Assembly (NCBI GenBank): GCA_029558835.1
Contig: JAKQDH010000069.1
Coordinates: 124,001-188,000 of the forward strand
Origin: Planctomycetota bacterium
GTDB taxonomy: Bacteria > Planctomycetota > Phycisphaerae > UBA1845
Direction: 5' to 3'
DNA: 64,000 bases
Shown: positions 42,292-51,763 of the stretch, piece after piece
Numbering within the stretch: the stretch's first letter is position 1
Layout of the letters: the number at the start of each line of letters is the position of its first letter
Translations under genes and position numbers: made by a program
Notes under the pieces: generated by a model
The model's input: the letters and a program-made list of their open reading frames with translations, nothing else
Told to the model about the DNA's origin: nothing
The model's database searches: none

Positions 42292-43398
42292 CTATCCCCC
42301 CTGCGGATGGACGGCGACTTCCTCTCCGGGCCGGAGACCGGAGAGGATTTCCACGTCGTCGCCGAAACTGCGACCAAGTTGCACGGCGCGCCGGCGGGCG
42401 GCCTGGCCGTCGCGCACCTCCACCACGCTGAGCTGGCCGACCTGGCGGACCGCCTGCCGCGGTACCACCAGCACCTCCTCCGTGCCCAGCGGGATGAGCA
42501 GCCGACCAAACATGCCCGAGTAGATTCCCGGCGGGCAGGGGCCGGTGACCTTCACTTCAAACGAGCGACTGGCGGTCTGTGCTTCGGGGACGATCTCGCT
42601 GATGCGGCCCATGCAGGTCTTGTTGAGTGCGTCCACGTGCACGCCGATGTCCTGACCCGCGGCAAGCTGGCGGGCCAGCGACTCGCGGACGCTCGCCACG
42701 AGCTGCATTCGCTGCGGGTTGTACAGGGTGGCCACCACCTGCCCCGGCGTGACGGTGTCACCGACGTCCACGCGCTTGTCCACGACGATCCCGGTGAGTG
42801 GCGCGCGGATGGTGGCGTAATCGAGGATGGTGGCGGCTTCGTTACGCATCTCCTCGGCGCGTTGCACCTCGGCGTCGGCGGTTTTGAGCGTGCTGGCCGC
42901 GCGGTCGAACTCGATCGGACTGGCGGCGTTCTGCTGCCGCAGCCGTTCGACGCGCTCCAGTTCGATGCGGGCCTGATCGCGGATGGCCGTGGCCGCCGAC
43001 ACGGCCGCTTCCGCCTGTTGTGCCCGGGCACGCAGATCGGCATCGTCCAGCTCGACCAGCGTCTCGCCTTCCTGCACTTCCCGCCCGGCGGTTACGCGCA
43101 CGGTGCGCACTTTCGCCAGCAGCTTCGAAGCGACGGAAGTCTCGTGCACCGCCCGAATCGTCCCCACGGCGGACTCGGTAGCCGGCAGCGGTACGCTCCG
43201 TGCCGCCTGCCACGTCAGCTCCGCCGCGGGCCGAACCGCCGGCTGTGTCGGACCGCGGGCGGCGATCTTGCGGTGGAAGGCGCCGGCCAGCGCCGCCAGC
43301 AGGCCGACCACCACGACGAGGAAGACGACTCCCAATACGACGTACAGGACCGTCCGGCCGCGCGGCGAAGGCGGCTGTGGGTTCTCGTTGCGGCTCAT
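42292..43398 (-). CDS. HlyD/RND-type periplasmic adaptor, without a pump nearby
   Basis: This is a 368-residue membrane-fusion protein. It has a cytoplasmic N-terminus with a Pro-rich patch, one membrane segment (~16-42), a barrel-sandwich half-motif (VRVTAGREVQEGETLVELDD), a coiled-coil hairpin (~120-195, DLRARAQQAEAAVSAATAIR), the second half-motif (YATIRAPLTGIVVDKRVDVG) and a beta-barrel region with IYSGMFGRLLIPLG. Such proteins couple RND or ABC pumps to TolC. No pump gene adjoins it: the next gene downstream is a glycosyltransferase, so its partner must be encoded elsewhere. Confidence 0.88.
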   Translation of the reverse strand: MSRNENPQPPSPRGRTVLYVVLGVVFLVVVVGLLAALAGAFHRKIAARGPTQPAVRPAAELTWQAARSVPLPATESAVGTIRAVHETSVASKLLAKVRTVRVTAGREVQEGETLVELDDADLRARAQQAEAAVSAATAIRDQARIELERVERLRQQNAASPIEFDRAASTLKTADAEVQRAEEMRNEAATILDYATIRAPLTGIVVDKRVDVGDTVTPGQVVATLYNPQRMQLVASVRESLARQLAAGQDIGVHVDALNKTCMGRISEIVPEAQTASRSFEVKVTGPCPPGIYSGMFGRLLIPLGTEEVLVVPRQAVRQVGQLSVVEVRDGQAARRRAVQLGRSFGDDVEILSGLRPGEEVAVHPQGG

Positions 43399-43706
43399 CG
43401 TCTCAACTCCCGGGCGCTGCCCGTGACCATAAGCGGGTGGTGCAGGTTATCGGCTGCGGTAAGGGTACCCTCCGCCGCCGCGGCTGTGAACCATCCCTGG
43501 GGTGGGGTACGGAGGGGAGGATGGAGCGCCGAGGGCGCGGGGGGTTGCCACCGCCCGGAGGCGGCCGGCGCCGGGATGCCCCACGGAAAGCGCGGGGCGA
43601 TGATGGTCGATAAGCCCGGCGGGGGCCGGCGGATGCCGCCGCGGGCGTTCCGCTCTGCGCGTGCGGGTTATCGGAACCGACGGCTGCTTCCGGTGGGGTC
43701 GTGGTC
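43399..43706. other. Divergent intergenic region
   Basis: This gap is about 300 bp of GC-rich sequence between the adaptor gene and the HD-GYP gene, which diverge. It presumably carries both promoters. No gene, terminator or clear regulatory site was recognised. Confidence 0.4.
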
Positions 43707-44948
43707 ATGCCTCTTCTCCTGCGCTGTGACGAGCTGCAGCCACGCATGCGTCTGCGGGACGCCATCGTGGCCCAGGGGCACACGATCCTGCCGGCGGGCA
43801 AGGAGCTGACGCAGGCGGACGTGGACGCCCTGCGGCAGCGGTTCGCGGGCCTGGTGGTGCGCGTCCACGACCCGGTGCTGGACGACGCCTTCGAGTTTGA
43901 GGACGACACCCACGACCGCACCGTGGCCCAACACGCGCAGCAGCGGGTCGTGCAGGTGATGACGAACGTGAGTGAACGCTTTCTCTCGCGGTCCTCCCTG
44001 GCGGAAGTCAATTTCGCCGCGATGCAGGCGTCGCTGAGCGAAGTGATTGACTACCTGCGCGCGAACCCCGTCTCCACGGCCCTACTGGCCCGCGGCTTCA
44101 GCAGCAAGACCTACCTGACCGACCGGGCGGGCAATCTCTTCTACCTGAGCATGTTGTTGGGGTCGGCCATCCGCGACCGCGTGAGGGCCGAGCGCGAGCG
44201 CATGCGCCAACCGTGCGCAAGCACCCCGGCGACGGACATCAATCTGTTGCCGTTGGGGCTGGGGGCGATGTTCATCGACGTGGGGATGTATGCGTTGCAG
44301 GAGCTGTTCCGCGGCGACCGGCCGCTCTCCCGCCCCGAGCGCCAGACGTTGCGGGAACACCCACGGACGGGGGCCAAGATGCTCCCCGATGACCTGCCCC
44401 CGCTGGTGCGCATGGTGGTACAGACGCACCACGAGAACCTGGACGGCAGCGGCTACCCCGAGAAGCTCTCAGGAGAGGCGGTGCACCTGTTTGCCCGCAT
44501 CGTGCGGATCGCGGACGCCTTCGACGCCGCCACCGCGCAGCGCGTGTACCGGGAGGCCGTCTCCCCCGTCCGAGCCCTGTGGCAGATGACTAAGGGCATC
44601 TACCGCCGGCACTATGACCCCGTGCTGATGAAGGTGTTCGCCCGGTTGATCCAGCCGTTCCCCATTGGCGCCCGGCTGCGCTTGCAGGACGGGCGCTACG
44701 TCATCGTCGTGAAATACAACCGCCGCAACCCGTTCCTACCCACGGTGGTGGTGGCCTTCGGCGCGGATGGCGAGCGGTTGCCCAGCCACCAGCTCATCGG
44801 TCCGCTCGAGCTTGACCAGCACTGCGACCTACGTCTGGCGTCGTACGCCGGGGAAGACCTTTCCTATCTCTATGACACGAGTTTCTTCGAGGCGCTGGCG
44901 CCGGTGCGCGGCGACTTCGCGACCCTCTACGAAGCGGCATTTCCGTAA
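43707..44948 (+). CDS. Degenerate HD-GYP domain protein
   Basis: This is a 413-residue cytosolic protein. The middle region (~180-300) matches HD-GYP cyclic-di-GMP phosphodiesterases: HPRTGAKML, VVQTHHENLDGSGYPEKLSG and ARIVRIADAFDAATAQRVYR. The first motif, normally HD(I/V)GK, is FIDVGM at 189-194, so the His is replaced by Ile190 and the Lys by Met194. Loss of a metal ligand suggests altered or no phosphodiesterase activity. The N-terminal ~75 residues (CDELQPRMRLRDAIVAQGHTI) are the small beta-rich domain usual in planctomycete and proteobacterial HD-GYP proteins. The C-terminal ~110 residues (LQDGRYVIVVKYNRRNPF) are a second all-beta segment. The ATG at 43707 was chosen over the GTG two codons earlier. 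Confidence 0.85.
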   Translation: MPLLLRCDELQPRMRLRDAIVAQGHTILPAGKELTQADVDALRQRFAGLVVRVHDPVLDDAFEFEDDTHDRTVAQHAQQRVVQVMTNVSERFLSRSSLAEVNFAAMQASLSEVIDYLRANPVSTALLARGFSSKTYLTDRAGNLFYLSMLLGSAIRDRVRAERERMRQPCASTPATDINLLPLGLGAMFIDVGMYALQELFRGDRPLSRPERQTLREHPRTGAKMLPDDLPPLVRMVVQTHHENLDGSGYPEKLSGEAVHLFARIVRIADAFDAATAQRVYREAVSPVRALWQMTKGIYRRHYDPVLMKVFARLIQPFPIGARLRLQDGRYVIVVKYNRRNPFLPTVVVAFGADGERLPSHQLIGPLELDQHCDLRLASYAGEDLSYLYDTSFFEALAPVRGDFATLYEAAFP

Positions 44949-44991
44949 GCTCGTGGGCCGCGCTGACTCCCGTCCTGCCTCCCACCTCCTC

Positions 44992-45010
44992 CCTCTTGCC
45001 TCTTGCCTTC
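44992..45010 (-). repeat. 19-nt purine-rich repeat, copy 2
   Basis: This is the reverse complement of the 19-mer GAAGGCAAGAGGCAAGAGG at 1990-2008. It lies in the 73-bp gap between the HD-GYP gene and the prolyl oligopeptidase gene. Confidence 0.6.
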
Positions 45011-45021
45011 CTCTTCCTTCC

Positions 45022-47232
45022 CTATTCGACCTTCGCCATTCCCAATTGCCCCATGAGGAATACCCACTCCTCGGCCTCGTTGTCGATCCGCATGCGGAGC
45101 GGCTTGCCGGCCCCGTGCCCGGCCTTGCGCTCGACGCGCAGCAGGATCGGCCGGGTGCCCGAGGTAGCCGCCTGGAGGCGCGCGGTCATCTTGAAGGCAT
45201 GCGCGGTATCGACGCGATTGTCGGACTCGGCAGTGACCAGCAGCGTGGCCGGATAGTCCGTCCCGTCCTTGATGTTGTGATAGGGCGAGTAGGCGCGCAA
45301 CCACTGGAACTCGGTCGGGTTGCCCGGGTCGCCGTACTCGTGTACCCACTGGGCCCCCATTCCCCACTGGTTGAAGTGCAGCATGTCCATCAGCGGCACC
45401 TGGGCGAGGGCCGCCTGGAAAAGGTCCGGCCGCTGCACGACGGCCGCCCCGATCGTGAGCCCGCCGTTGCTGCCGCCTTTGCACGCCAGCCGCTTCGGAT
45501 TCGTGTACCTCAGCCGGATCAGTTCCTCCGCCGCGGCGTAGAAGTCGTCAAAACAGTTCTGTTTGTGCTCGCGGCGCCCACCGTCGTGCCACGGCTGGCC
45601 GAACTCGCCCCCGCCGCGAATGTTAGCCAGCACCCACACGCCCCCGCGCTCGAGAAACGGGATGATACGCGGACGATAATACGGGAAGAAACTGCTGTTG
45701 AAACCACCGTACCCGTACAACAGGGTAGGGTTGTTGCCGTCCAGCGTGACGTCGCGCCGGGCCACCACGAACATCGGCACGCGCGTGCCGTCCTTCGACG
45801 TGCACCACAGTTGTTTCGTCTCGTACTTACTTAAGTCCACGGGGCACTGGGTCTGGTGCAGCTTCTCAGTTTGCTGTGCGCGCAGGTCGTAGTGATACGA
45901 TGCGGTGGGGACCACCCAGGAGGAGAATGTAAAGAACAAGCCCGGGTCGTCGAGGGCGCCGCCGAACGCCGTCACCGTGCCGACGCCGGACATGTAGTTC
46001 GTCACGCTCCCTATGCCGGGCAGCGCCACCTCTTCCAGGAGCTTGCCGTCCAAACTGTAAACAAACAGGCGTGAGTGCACGTCCTCGCTGACGTGTACGA
46101 CGAGCTTGCGGTCGACGATGGCGAAGCCCTCGATCACACCCTTGCCCTGCGGCACCAGTTCCTGCCAGTACGTGGGCCCGGGCTTGTCCACGGTGGTCGT
46201 GCAGATCCGGTAGCGCGGCGCCTGGTGATTGGTGCGCAAGTACAGCCGCCCGTCCACCACGTCGCCGGTGGTGATGGCCCCGATCCCGGCGGCCACGGGT
46301 TGCAGCGGGTCCGTGCCGTCGAGCCGGCCGAAGTACAGGTCGGTGGTCGACGGATCACGGTAAAAATTAAGCAGCACGTACTGCTGGTCGCTGGACGCGT
46401 AGGGGTTGGGCTCCTCGTCCTTCGGGCGGCCCTCGCCCCAGACGTAGCGGTCTTCCTGGTACGGCGTCCCGACGCGGTGATAGTACACGCGCATGTGGAA
46501 GTTCTCTTCGCCGGCGGGCACGGTGGCGGGGTCGGGGCAGCGGTTGTAATAGAAACCCTTGCCGGGGGTGTCCCAGGCAATCGTACAGTATTGTGTAAAC
46601 GGGATCGTATCGGCCAGGTCCTTACCGGTAGCCACGTCGCGGATGTACAGAGTGCTCTTCTCCGATCCGCTGGCCGACTTGCCGTACGCGATCAGCGCCC
46701 CGTCCGGCGAAGGGTACCACCAGTCCAGCGCCACGGTGCCGTCGGCACTGAACGTGTTGGGGTCGATGACGACCCGCGGCTCGGCGCGGTAGTCGCCCTC
46801 GCGGACAAGCACCTTGGCGTGGTTCTCGAGGCCGCCGCGCTGGGTGGAGAAGTAACGAGTCTTGCGGGGTATGACGTTGGACACGTAGTCCACGGCATAC
46901 ACGGCCTCCAGCTCCCGGGCGACCTGCGCGCGCAGCGGCGCCAGCGGCGCCAGCGTGCGGTCAAGCAGTTCATTCTGCGCCGTCACCCACGCCTGCGTCT
47001 GGGGGCTCTGCTCGTCCTCGAGCCAGCGGTAGCAGTCCGCGACCTGCTGACCGTGCCACTCCTCGGTGGTCTCGACGCGCTTGGCGGCCGGGTAGTCCTG
47101 CGGATTGACACTCTGCCCGACCGCGAGAGGGACAACTGCATAAGCAGCGATCAGCGCCAGCAGGACGCCGCTGGGTGTCACTACCGAGGCGATCCTTCGT
47201 GCAGCAGCACGCTTGTGCAACGGTTCAAGCAC
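45022..47232 (-). CDS. S9A prolyl oligopeptidase, exported
   Basis: This is a 736-residue serine peptidase that cleaves after proline in short peptides. An N-terminal signal (~1-39) ends AVVPLAVGQS, so it acts outside the cytoplasm. Residues ~75-440 form the seven-bladed propeller. The catalytic alpha/beta-hydrolase domain carries Ser588 in GGSNGG, the Asp in SDNRV (usually HDDRV) and the His in KAGHGAGKP. EEWHGQQVADCYRWLED near the N-terminus is also typical of family S9A. It lies 44 bp after the HAD hydrolase gene in the same direction, as the probable last gene of a three-gene unit. Confidence 0.93.
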   Translation of the reverse strand: MLEPLHKRAAARRIASVVTPSGVLLALIAAYAVVPLAVGQSVNPQDYPAAKRVETTEEWHGQQVADCYRWLEDEQSPQTQAWVTAQNELLDRTLAPLAPLRAQVARELEAVYAVDYVSNVIPRKTRYFSTQRGGLENHAKVLVREGDYRAEPRVVIDPNTFSADGTVALDWWYPSPDGALIAYGKSASGSEKSTLYIRDVATGKDLADTIPFTQYCTIAWDTPGKGFYYNRCPDPATVPAGEENFHMRVYYHRVGTPYQEDRYVWGEGRPKDEEPNPYASSDQQYVLLNFYRDPSTTDLYFGRLDGTDPLQPVAAGIGAITTGDVVDGRLYLRTNHQAPRYRICTTTVDKPGPTYWQELVPQGKGVIEGFAIVDRKLVVHVSEDVHSRLFVYSLDGKLLEEVALPGIGSVTNYMSGVGTVTAFGGALDDPGLFFTFSSWVVPTASYHYDLRAQQTEKLHQTQCPVDLSKYETKQLWCTSKDGTRVPMFVVARRDVTLDGNNPTLLYGYGGFNSSFFPYYRPRIIPFLERGGVWVLANIRGGGEFGQPWHDGGRREHKQNCFDDFYAAAEELIRLRYTNPKRLACKGGSNGGLTIGAAVVQRPDLFQAALAQVPLMDMLHFNQWGMGAQWVHEYGDPGNPTEFQWLRAYSPYHNIKDGTDYPATLLVTAESDNRVDTAHAFKMTARLQAATSGTRPILLRVERKAGHGAGKPLRMRIDNEAEEWVFLMGQLGMAKVE

Positions 47233-47276
47233 GGCCAGTCTCCTTTCCGAAGCTGAGCAAACCCGGCCGGCTCCTC

Positions 47277-48026
47277 CTATGGCAGCATGGCCGGCAACTC
47301 ATCTACAGAGTCCAGAAACAAATCAGGCGTACAGGTCGACCCGGCAATCGAGTTATCCGGGCGACCGGTGCGCAAGAGCACGGTTTGGAATCCGTGCCGT
47401 TGCGGCCCAACCACGTCCGCGAGGGGTGTATCCCCTACAAAGAGAACCTGGCCGGGTTGGAGCCTGGCGGCAAGAGCCCGCGCCTGTGTGAGCGCATCAG
47501 CATAGATGCGCTCGTGCGGCTTGCGGTGGCCGACGGCGCTCGAGAACACGGCAAAGGCAAACATCCCGGCAAGACCCTGACGTTGCAGTTCCATCCGGGC
47601 AACCGCGGGTGGGGCAGCGCAATTGCTTACGAGGCCCAACACGTAGCCGCGGTCGGCCAGCTCGGCCAGCATCTCAGGCACACCCTCCAGTGCGTCCAGG
47701 CAGCCGATCCACGGACGCCACAAGGCTCCCGCCAACTCGACGAGAGAAGAGTCACCGGGCACGCGAACGCCATTCTCCCCACACCAGACGCGCAGGAACT
47801 CCGTAGTCTCCAGTTCGCGCAGCTCGGTGTCGGCCTCCAGCCGGTGGAGGGCGTCCACGAACTGACCCCTGAGGTCCGCCGCCGCGTCCGGGGGCGGTTG
47901 CAGGCCGTGGGCACGCAGGAAGTCGAACCCCGCGGCCGCACATGCCTCCCAGACGGCATCCTGGCGCGCGACGCGGACCAGCGTCCCGCCCCAGTCGAAC
48001 ATCACCACGCGAATCCCCTCGAGCAC
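47277..48026 (-). CDS. HAD family hydrolase
   Basis: This is a 249-residue haloacid dehalogenase-superfamily enzyme. Motif I is FDWGGTL with nucleophile Asp11; the usual second Asp is Gly13, a variant found in some HAD subfamilies. Motif II is LVSNCA, motif III Lys lies in GHRKPHERIY, and motif IV is VLFVGDTPLADV. A helical cap lies between motifs I and II (~20-105). The substrate, probably a small phosphorylated metabolite, is not readable. It starts 12 bp after the exporter gene. Confidence 0.88.
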   Translation of the reverse strand: MLEGIRVVMFDWGGTLVRVARQDAVWEACAAAGFDFLRAHGLQPPPDAAADLRGQFVDALHRLEADTELRELETTEFLRVWCGENGVRVPGDSSLVELAGALWRPWIGCLDALEGVPEMLAELADRGYVLGLVSNCAAPPAVARMELQRQGLAGMFAFAVFSSAVGHRKPHERIYADALTQARALAARLQPGQVLFVGDTPLADVVGPQRHGFQTVLLRTGRPDNSIAGSTCTPDLFLDSVDELPAMLP

Positions 48027-48037
48027 GGAAACCTCCT

Positions 48038-50821
48038 CTACCGTGCCGCCGCATCGTGGGCCGCCCTACGACCCAGACGCAACAACACCGGCAGCAGCAA
48101 CAGCGTCGCCAGCAGCGACACGCCCACGCTGAGCGCCAGCAGCATGCCCAGTCGGGCGTTCACCGGCACCTGCGAAAGCACCAGCACGGCAAACCCGGCC
48201 ACCACGCCCAGCGCATCGATCACGATGGCCGGGCCCATGACCGCCAACGCCTCCAGCACGGCGGGAGCGACGGCCATCCCCCGGTCACGCACCAGCCGGT
48301 ACCGTTCGAGCAGGTGGATGGCGAAGTCCACGCTGATCCCCAGCGTCATGCCCGCGAACATGGACGTGGCCACCCCCAGCGGGATTTGCGCCAGACCCAT
48401 CACCGCGAAGTTGATGAGCACCGCCAGTGCCGAGGGCAGCACGCTGAGCAACCCCCAGCGCAGCGAGTGTCCCAGGCAGGTCGTCACCAGGGTAATGCCC
48501 AATAGCGAGCCGAGCAACGACCGCACCTGCGTGGTCACAATGGCGTCGATCACCGTCTGGCTGACGGCCACGTCGCCCGCATAACCCAGGGCGATGCGCT
48601 CCGGGCGCAGATGCTGCTCCTCGTATGCCTGGAGGGACCTCAGCAACTCCCCGACGGCCACGTAGTTGGCGTTCTTCAGAAACACCATGACCAGCGCCTC
48701 GCCGTAGTCGGCGGTGACCAATTGCCGCAGGCGCTGCGGGCCGCGGATGCGCTCGTACTGCCTCCACACCCACTCGACGCGGTCGGGATCGTCGGGGATC
48801 ACGCGCGTCCCCTCGCGCAGGCCCATGACCATGTGGTTCGCGGTAGCGAGGTAGGACGCCGGACCGATGACGCCGCCGACGGTGCACTGCCGTTGGTCCC
48901 GGATGAACGCCTCCAGGGCCTCGATGGTGCGCAGCACCTGAGGTTCCCGCAGGGGTTGCGAACTCAACTCGCAGACCAGCGTCTCGTCCGGCGCCGGGCG
49001 CAAGGTGGCCAGTGGCGATCCGCCGCGCCGCTGGGGCGTCAGCAGCAGACGATAGCCGTCCACGGCGACTTCCTCGATCCAGGCCGACCACGTGTCCCGG
49101 CGGCGCGCGCCGGGACGCTCGGAGCGGCTGTCCGCGGCCGCGCCGGGAGTCGCACGGGTTACGGTTACGCGCTTTCCGGCCAGCTTCCGCGGGTCGCCGT
49201 CCAGCGGCGCCGGCAACGTCAACCCCTCGGTCGGAAGTACGATGCGGTTGGGCTCCAGCCCGGCTGCCGGTACCCCAACGCGGCAGGTCCAGGCCGGTGC
49301 CTGCACGTGTACCAGCAACATGTGTGTACCCAGAAAATGCTCGTTGAAGTACCGGGTGGCCTCGTAGAAGTCGCTGCTCGGCGCGAAGCCGTCGATCCAG
49401 CTATCCTGCACCGTCAGTCTACGCACGCCGAACGGGGCGCCGGCCAGCACCGCGAGCACTCCTACCCAGACCGCGTAGCGCCCGCGACCGGCCAGCCCCG
49501 CGCCCACGCGCGTGAACCAGCGCCCCGCCAACGTGGCTGCCGGTGCCACCGACCCCACGTGGGGTGAGACTTGCCCCCTGGCCCTGCCCGCCCACCGCCC
49601 ACCCAGCAGCGCCAGCGAAGCCGGAATCACACTCAGCGACCAGAACATGCAGAAGATCACCCCGACGGCCGTGAACATGCCAAACGCCCGTACCGGGTTC
49701 AGCGGTGACAGCGCGAAGGACAGGAACCCTACGGCCGTGGTCACCGACGTCTTCACCACCGGCGCCTGCATCTCCTGCATCGTCCGCAGCAGGACCTCGC
49801 GTGCGGACGCACCCTCCTGTTCGCGCAGGAGTTGCTGGTAGCGCATGAAGATGTGGATCTCATCCGTCACGCCGACGACCGTCAGAATCACCGGCAGGAC
49901 CGCGATGGTCAGGTAGACCGGCACCTGCATCCAGCCCATCAGGCCGAACACGAACACCAGACAGGCACCGACCTCCAGCAGGGGCAGCCCGGCCGCCAGC
50001 AGACTGCGGAAGCTCACCGCGAAGACGAGGGCCATTACCGCCAGCGCCACCGGCACCAGCCCGATCCTCCGCGCGATCAGCACGCGCAGCTCGTCGAGTG
50101 AACGCGGCCAACGCCCCTGCCCGGCACGCAAGTCAGCCGGCGCATGGGTGGGCAGCGTTCCCATGACCCACGCGGGGAGGCCGAGGTCCTCAAGGATGTG
50201 GATGCCCAGCAGGGACTCCGCGACGGGGGCACCGATGACGTGCACGGTTTCCGACCGCGGTCCGTGCGCCGCGATCAACTCCCGGACCCGCCCGTACAGG
50301 GCGGTGCGGTCCCGACCCGGCGGTACGCCGACCAGGATCGCAGCCGACCGGCCGTCGTCGGACACGACTGTGCCGACCGGCAGAGCAATGCGCTGCAAGT
50401 CATCGCGCAGCCGGGCGAGTTCCTCCGGCGTCCGCGGCACCGGTTCCAGGAAGCGCCGGAAGTCGAGCGTTCCCTCCCGGACGCGGTGGCTATGCTCCGT
50501 TTGCAGGCTGGTTACCTGCTGCCGGTCGATGCCTTCGAGCTGCTGCAGCGCCTCCGTAAGTCCCTGGATGAGCCGCAGAGCGTCGGCGTTGAACACGCCG
50601 TCGGGATGGGGGGAACGAATCAGGACGACGAGCAGGTCCTGAGCATCGAAGCGGGCGCGGATGGCCGCGTCCGCGATGATGGCGGGCGAGTCCTCCGGCA
50701 CCAGGGCGTGGCCATCGGTGCGCAACCTGAGACGCACAATCCCCGGCCCGGCCGCCAGAACGATCACGCTCGCCAGCAGCAGGACCGGCCACGGATGGCG
50801 AATGGAGAATCGGTGGAGCAA
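48038..50821 (-). CDS. MMPL/RND-superfamily exporter
   Basis: This is a membrane transporter of about 927 residues with two halves. Each half has one membrane helix, a periplasmic domain and a bundle of five helices. GVTDEIHIFMRYQQLLREQ and GMTLGISVDFAIHLLERYRL are the paired TM4-type motifs. Related proteins export lipids or hopanoids. The second periplasmic loop carries an extra ~130 residues between TRYFNEHFLGTHMLLVHVQA and EPQVLRTIEALEAFI, with GLEPNRIVLPTEGLTLP. The start is uncertain: no ATG or GTG lies in the right place; the TTG at 50821 gives a natural N-terminus (LLHRFSIRHPWPVLLLA), and a TTG at 50920 is the longest option. It is followed closely by the HAD and prolyl oligopeptidase genes. 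Confidence 0.83.
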   Translation of the reverse strand: MLHRFSIRHPWPVLLLASVIVLAAGPGIVRLRLRTDGHALVPEDSPAIIADAAIRARFDAQDLLVVLIRSPHPDGVFNADALRLIQGLTEALQQLEGIDRQQVTSLQTEHSHRVREGTLDFRRFLEPVPRTPEELARLRDDLQRIALPVGTVVSDDGRSAAILVGVPPGRDRTALYGRVRELIAAHGPRSETVHVIGAPVAESLLGIHILEDLGLPAWVMGTLPTHAPADLRAGQGRWPRSLDELRVLIARRIGLVPVALAVMALVFAVSFRSLLAAGLPLLEVGACLVFVFGLMGWMQVPVYLTIAVLPVILTVVGVTDEIHIFMRYQQLLREQEGASAREVLLRTMQEMQAPVVKTSVTTAVGFLSFALSPLNPVRAFGMFTAVGVIFCMFWSLSVIPASLALLGGRWAGRARGQVSPHVGSVAPAATLAGRWFTRVGAGLAGRGRYAVWVGVLAVLAGAPFGVRRLTVQDSWIDGFAPSSDFYEATRYFNEHFLGTHMLLVHVQAPAWTCRVGVPAAGLEPNRIVLPTEGLTLPAPLDGDPRKLAGKRVTVTRATPGAAADSRSERPGARRRDTWSAWIEEVAVDGYRLLLTPQRRGGSPLATLRPAPDETLVCELSSQPLREPQVLRTIEALEAFIRDQRQCTVGGVIGPASYLATANHMVMGLREGTRVIPDDPDRVEWVWRQYERIRGPQRLRQLVTADYGEALVMVFLKNANYVAVGELLRSLQAYEEQHLRPERIALGYAGDVAVSQTVIDAIVTTQVRSLLGSLLGITLVTTCLGHSLRWGLLSVLPSALAVLINFAVMGLAQIPLGVATSMFAGMTLGISVDFAIHLLERYRLVRDRGMAVAPAVLEALAVMGPAIVIDALGVVAGFAVLVLSQVPVNARLGMLLALSVGVSLLATLLLLPVLLRLGRRAAHDAAAR

Positions 50822-51208
50822 GGCTGTGGTTACCTGCTGGCGTTCTGCCTCTCTCGGCCCTGTGCACCTGATGCAGCCGGCGAAAGCATGGATGGTAGTG
50901 GTCCCCCGCGCGCCCCGCAACCGCAGACGCTGTCGGCCGGCCGAGTTGCGCTCGTTATCCTGCGGATCGACGGTCCACGTTTTGTGACTTCGGCACCTGC
51001 CTCGCCGCGACGCCTTGAGTTTCGGTTACCGGCCGGTGCGCACTCGCCCAGGCAGGGCTTCCCTTGCCGGAGTCGAGTACCCCGGCAGGTGCACCAGCGC
51101 CGCCCCTCGTGACCGACGCGGGCGGCGTCAGGTGGATCGGGCTTCAGGACATCTCCTGCGGTTCCGTGGTTCTTCGGCGCGGAGTCCACCCGGTGGGGAA
51201 GGCGATAG
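50822..51208. other. Intergenic region upstream of the exporter unit
   Basis: This gap is about 390 bp between the exporter start and the stop of the HD phosphohydrolase gene, both on the minus strand. It should hold the promoter of the three-gene exporter unit. No gene or clear repeat is seen. Confidence 0.4.
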
Positions 51209-51763
51209 TCAGGTCGGTGTCTGGGTGGTCAGCAATAGGAAGCGATCGAGGACGCGCTGTTCCGCCTCCGGCGACCGGAGGTAGAGCAAGGGGCGGGCGG
51301 TCTTGGCGTCGATGGTGGGGGTTTCCTCGGCGAGGTCCTTCCAGCCACGGGTGTTGCCCATCAGCGCACCGGCCTCAAAGCGCAGGGCGCTGGTATCGAG
51401 CTGCTTGATGATGTCCGGCATCGGCCAGTAGAGACCGAAACGCGTCGCAATTGCCCGCAGGACCTTGTCCTCCACGTCCAGGAAGCCGGGCAGGCGACGC
51501 TTGATGGGACGGGGGATGTCGCCGAGGTACGCCTCCGCGGCGTCATGCAGCAACCCCCAGAGCTGATACTCGTTCGGGGCGCAAACGGAAACGATCAGAC
51601 TGTGTTGGGCCACGCTGTAGAACCGGGCGCAGTGACCGCCAAACCGGGCAATGAGCGACAGGGCATGGGCAATGTCCTCGATGACCACGTCCTGCGGTTG
51701 CAGGTTGAACGGGTCCACCCGGCGCCCGGTGTACGTTTGAATCCACTCGCCGGTGACGGACAT
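51209..51763 (-). CDS. HD-domain phosphohydrolase (YfbR-like)
   Basis: This is a 184-residue cytosolic hydrolase of the HD superfamily. Metal ligands are seen in FYSVAQHSLIVS and LLHDAAEAYLGDIPRPIK. WIQTYTGRRVDPFNLQP at the N-terminus is shared with phage and bacterial YfbR-type proteins that dephosphorylate deoxynucleotides. The nucleotidase role is inferred from the family. ATG start; the gene is flanked by long gaps and appears to be single. Confidence 0.85.
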   Translation of the reverse strand: MSVTGEWIQTYTGRRVDPFNLQPQDVVIEDIAHALSLIARFGGHCARFYSVAQHSLIVSVCAPNEYQLWGLLHDAAEAYLGDIPRPIKRRLPGFLDVEDKVLRAIATRFGLYWPMPDIIKQLDTSALRFEAGALMGNTRGWKDLAEETPTIDAKTARPLLYLRSPEAEQRVLDRFLLLTTQTPT

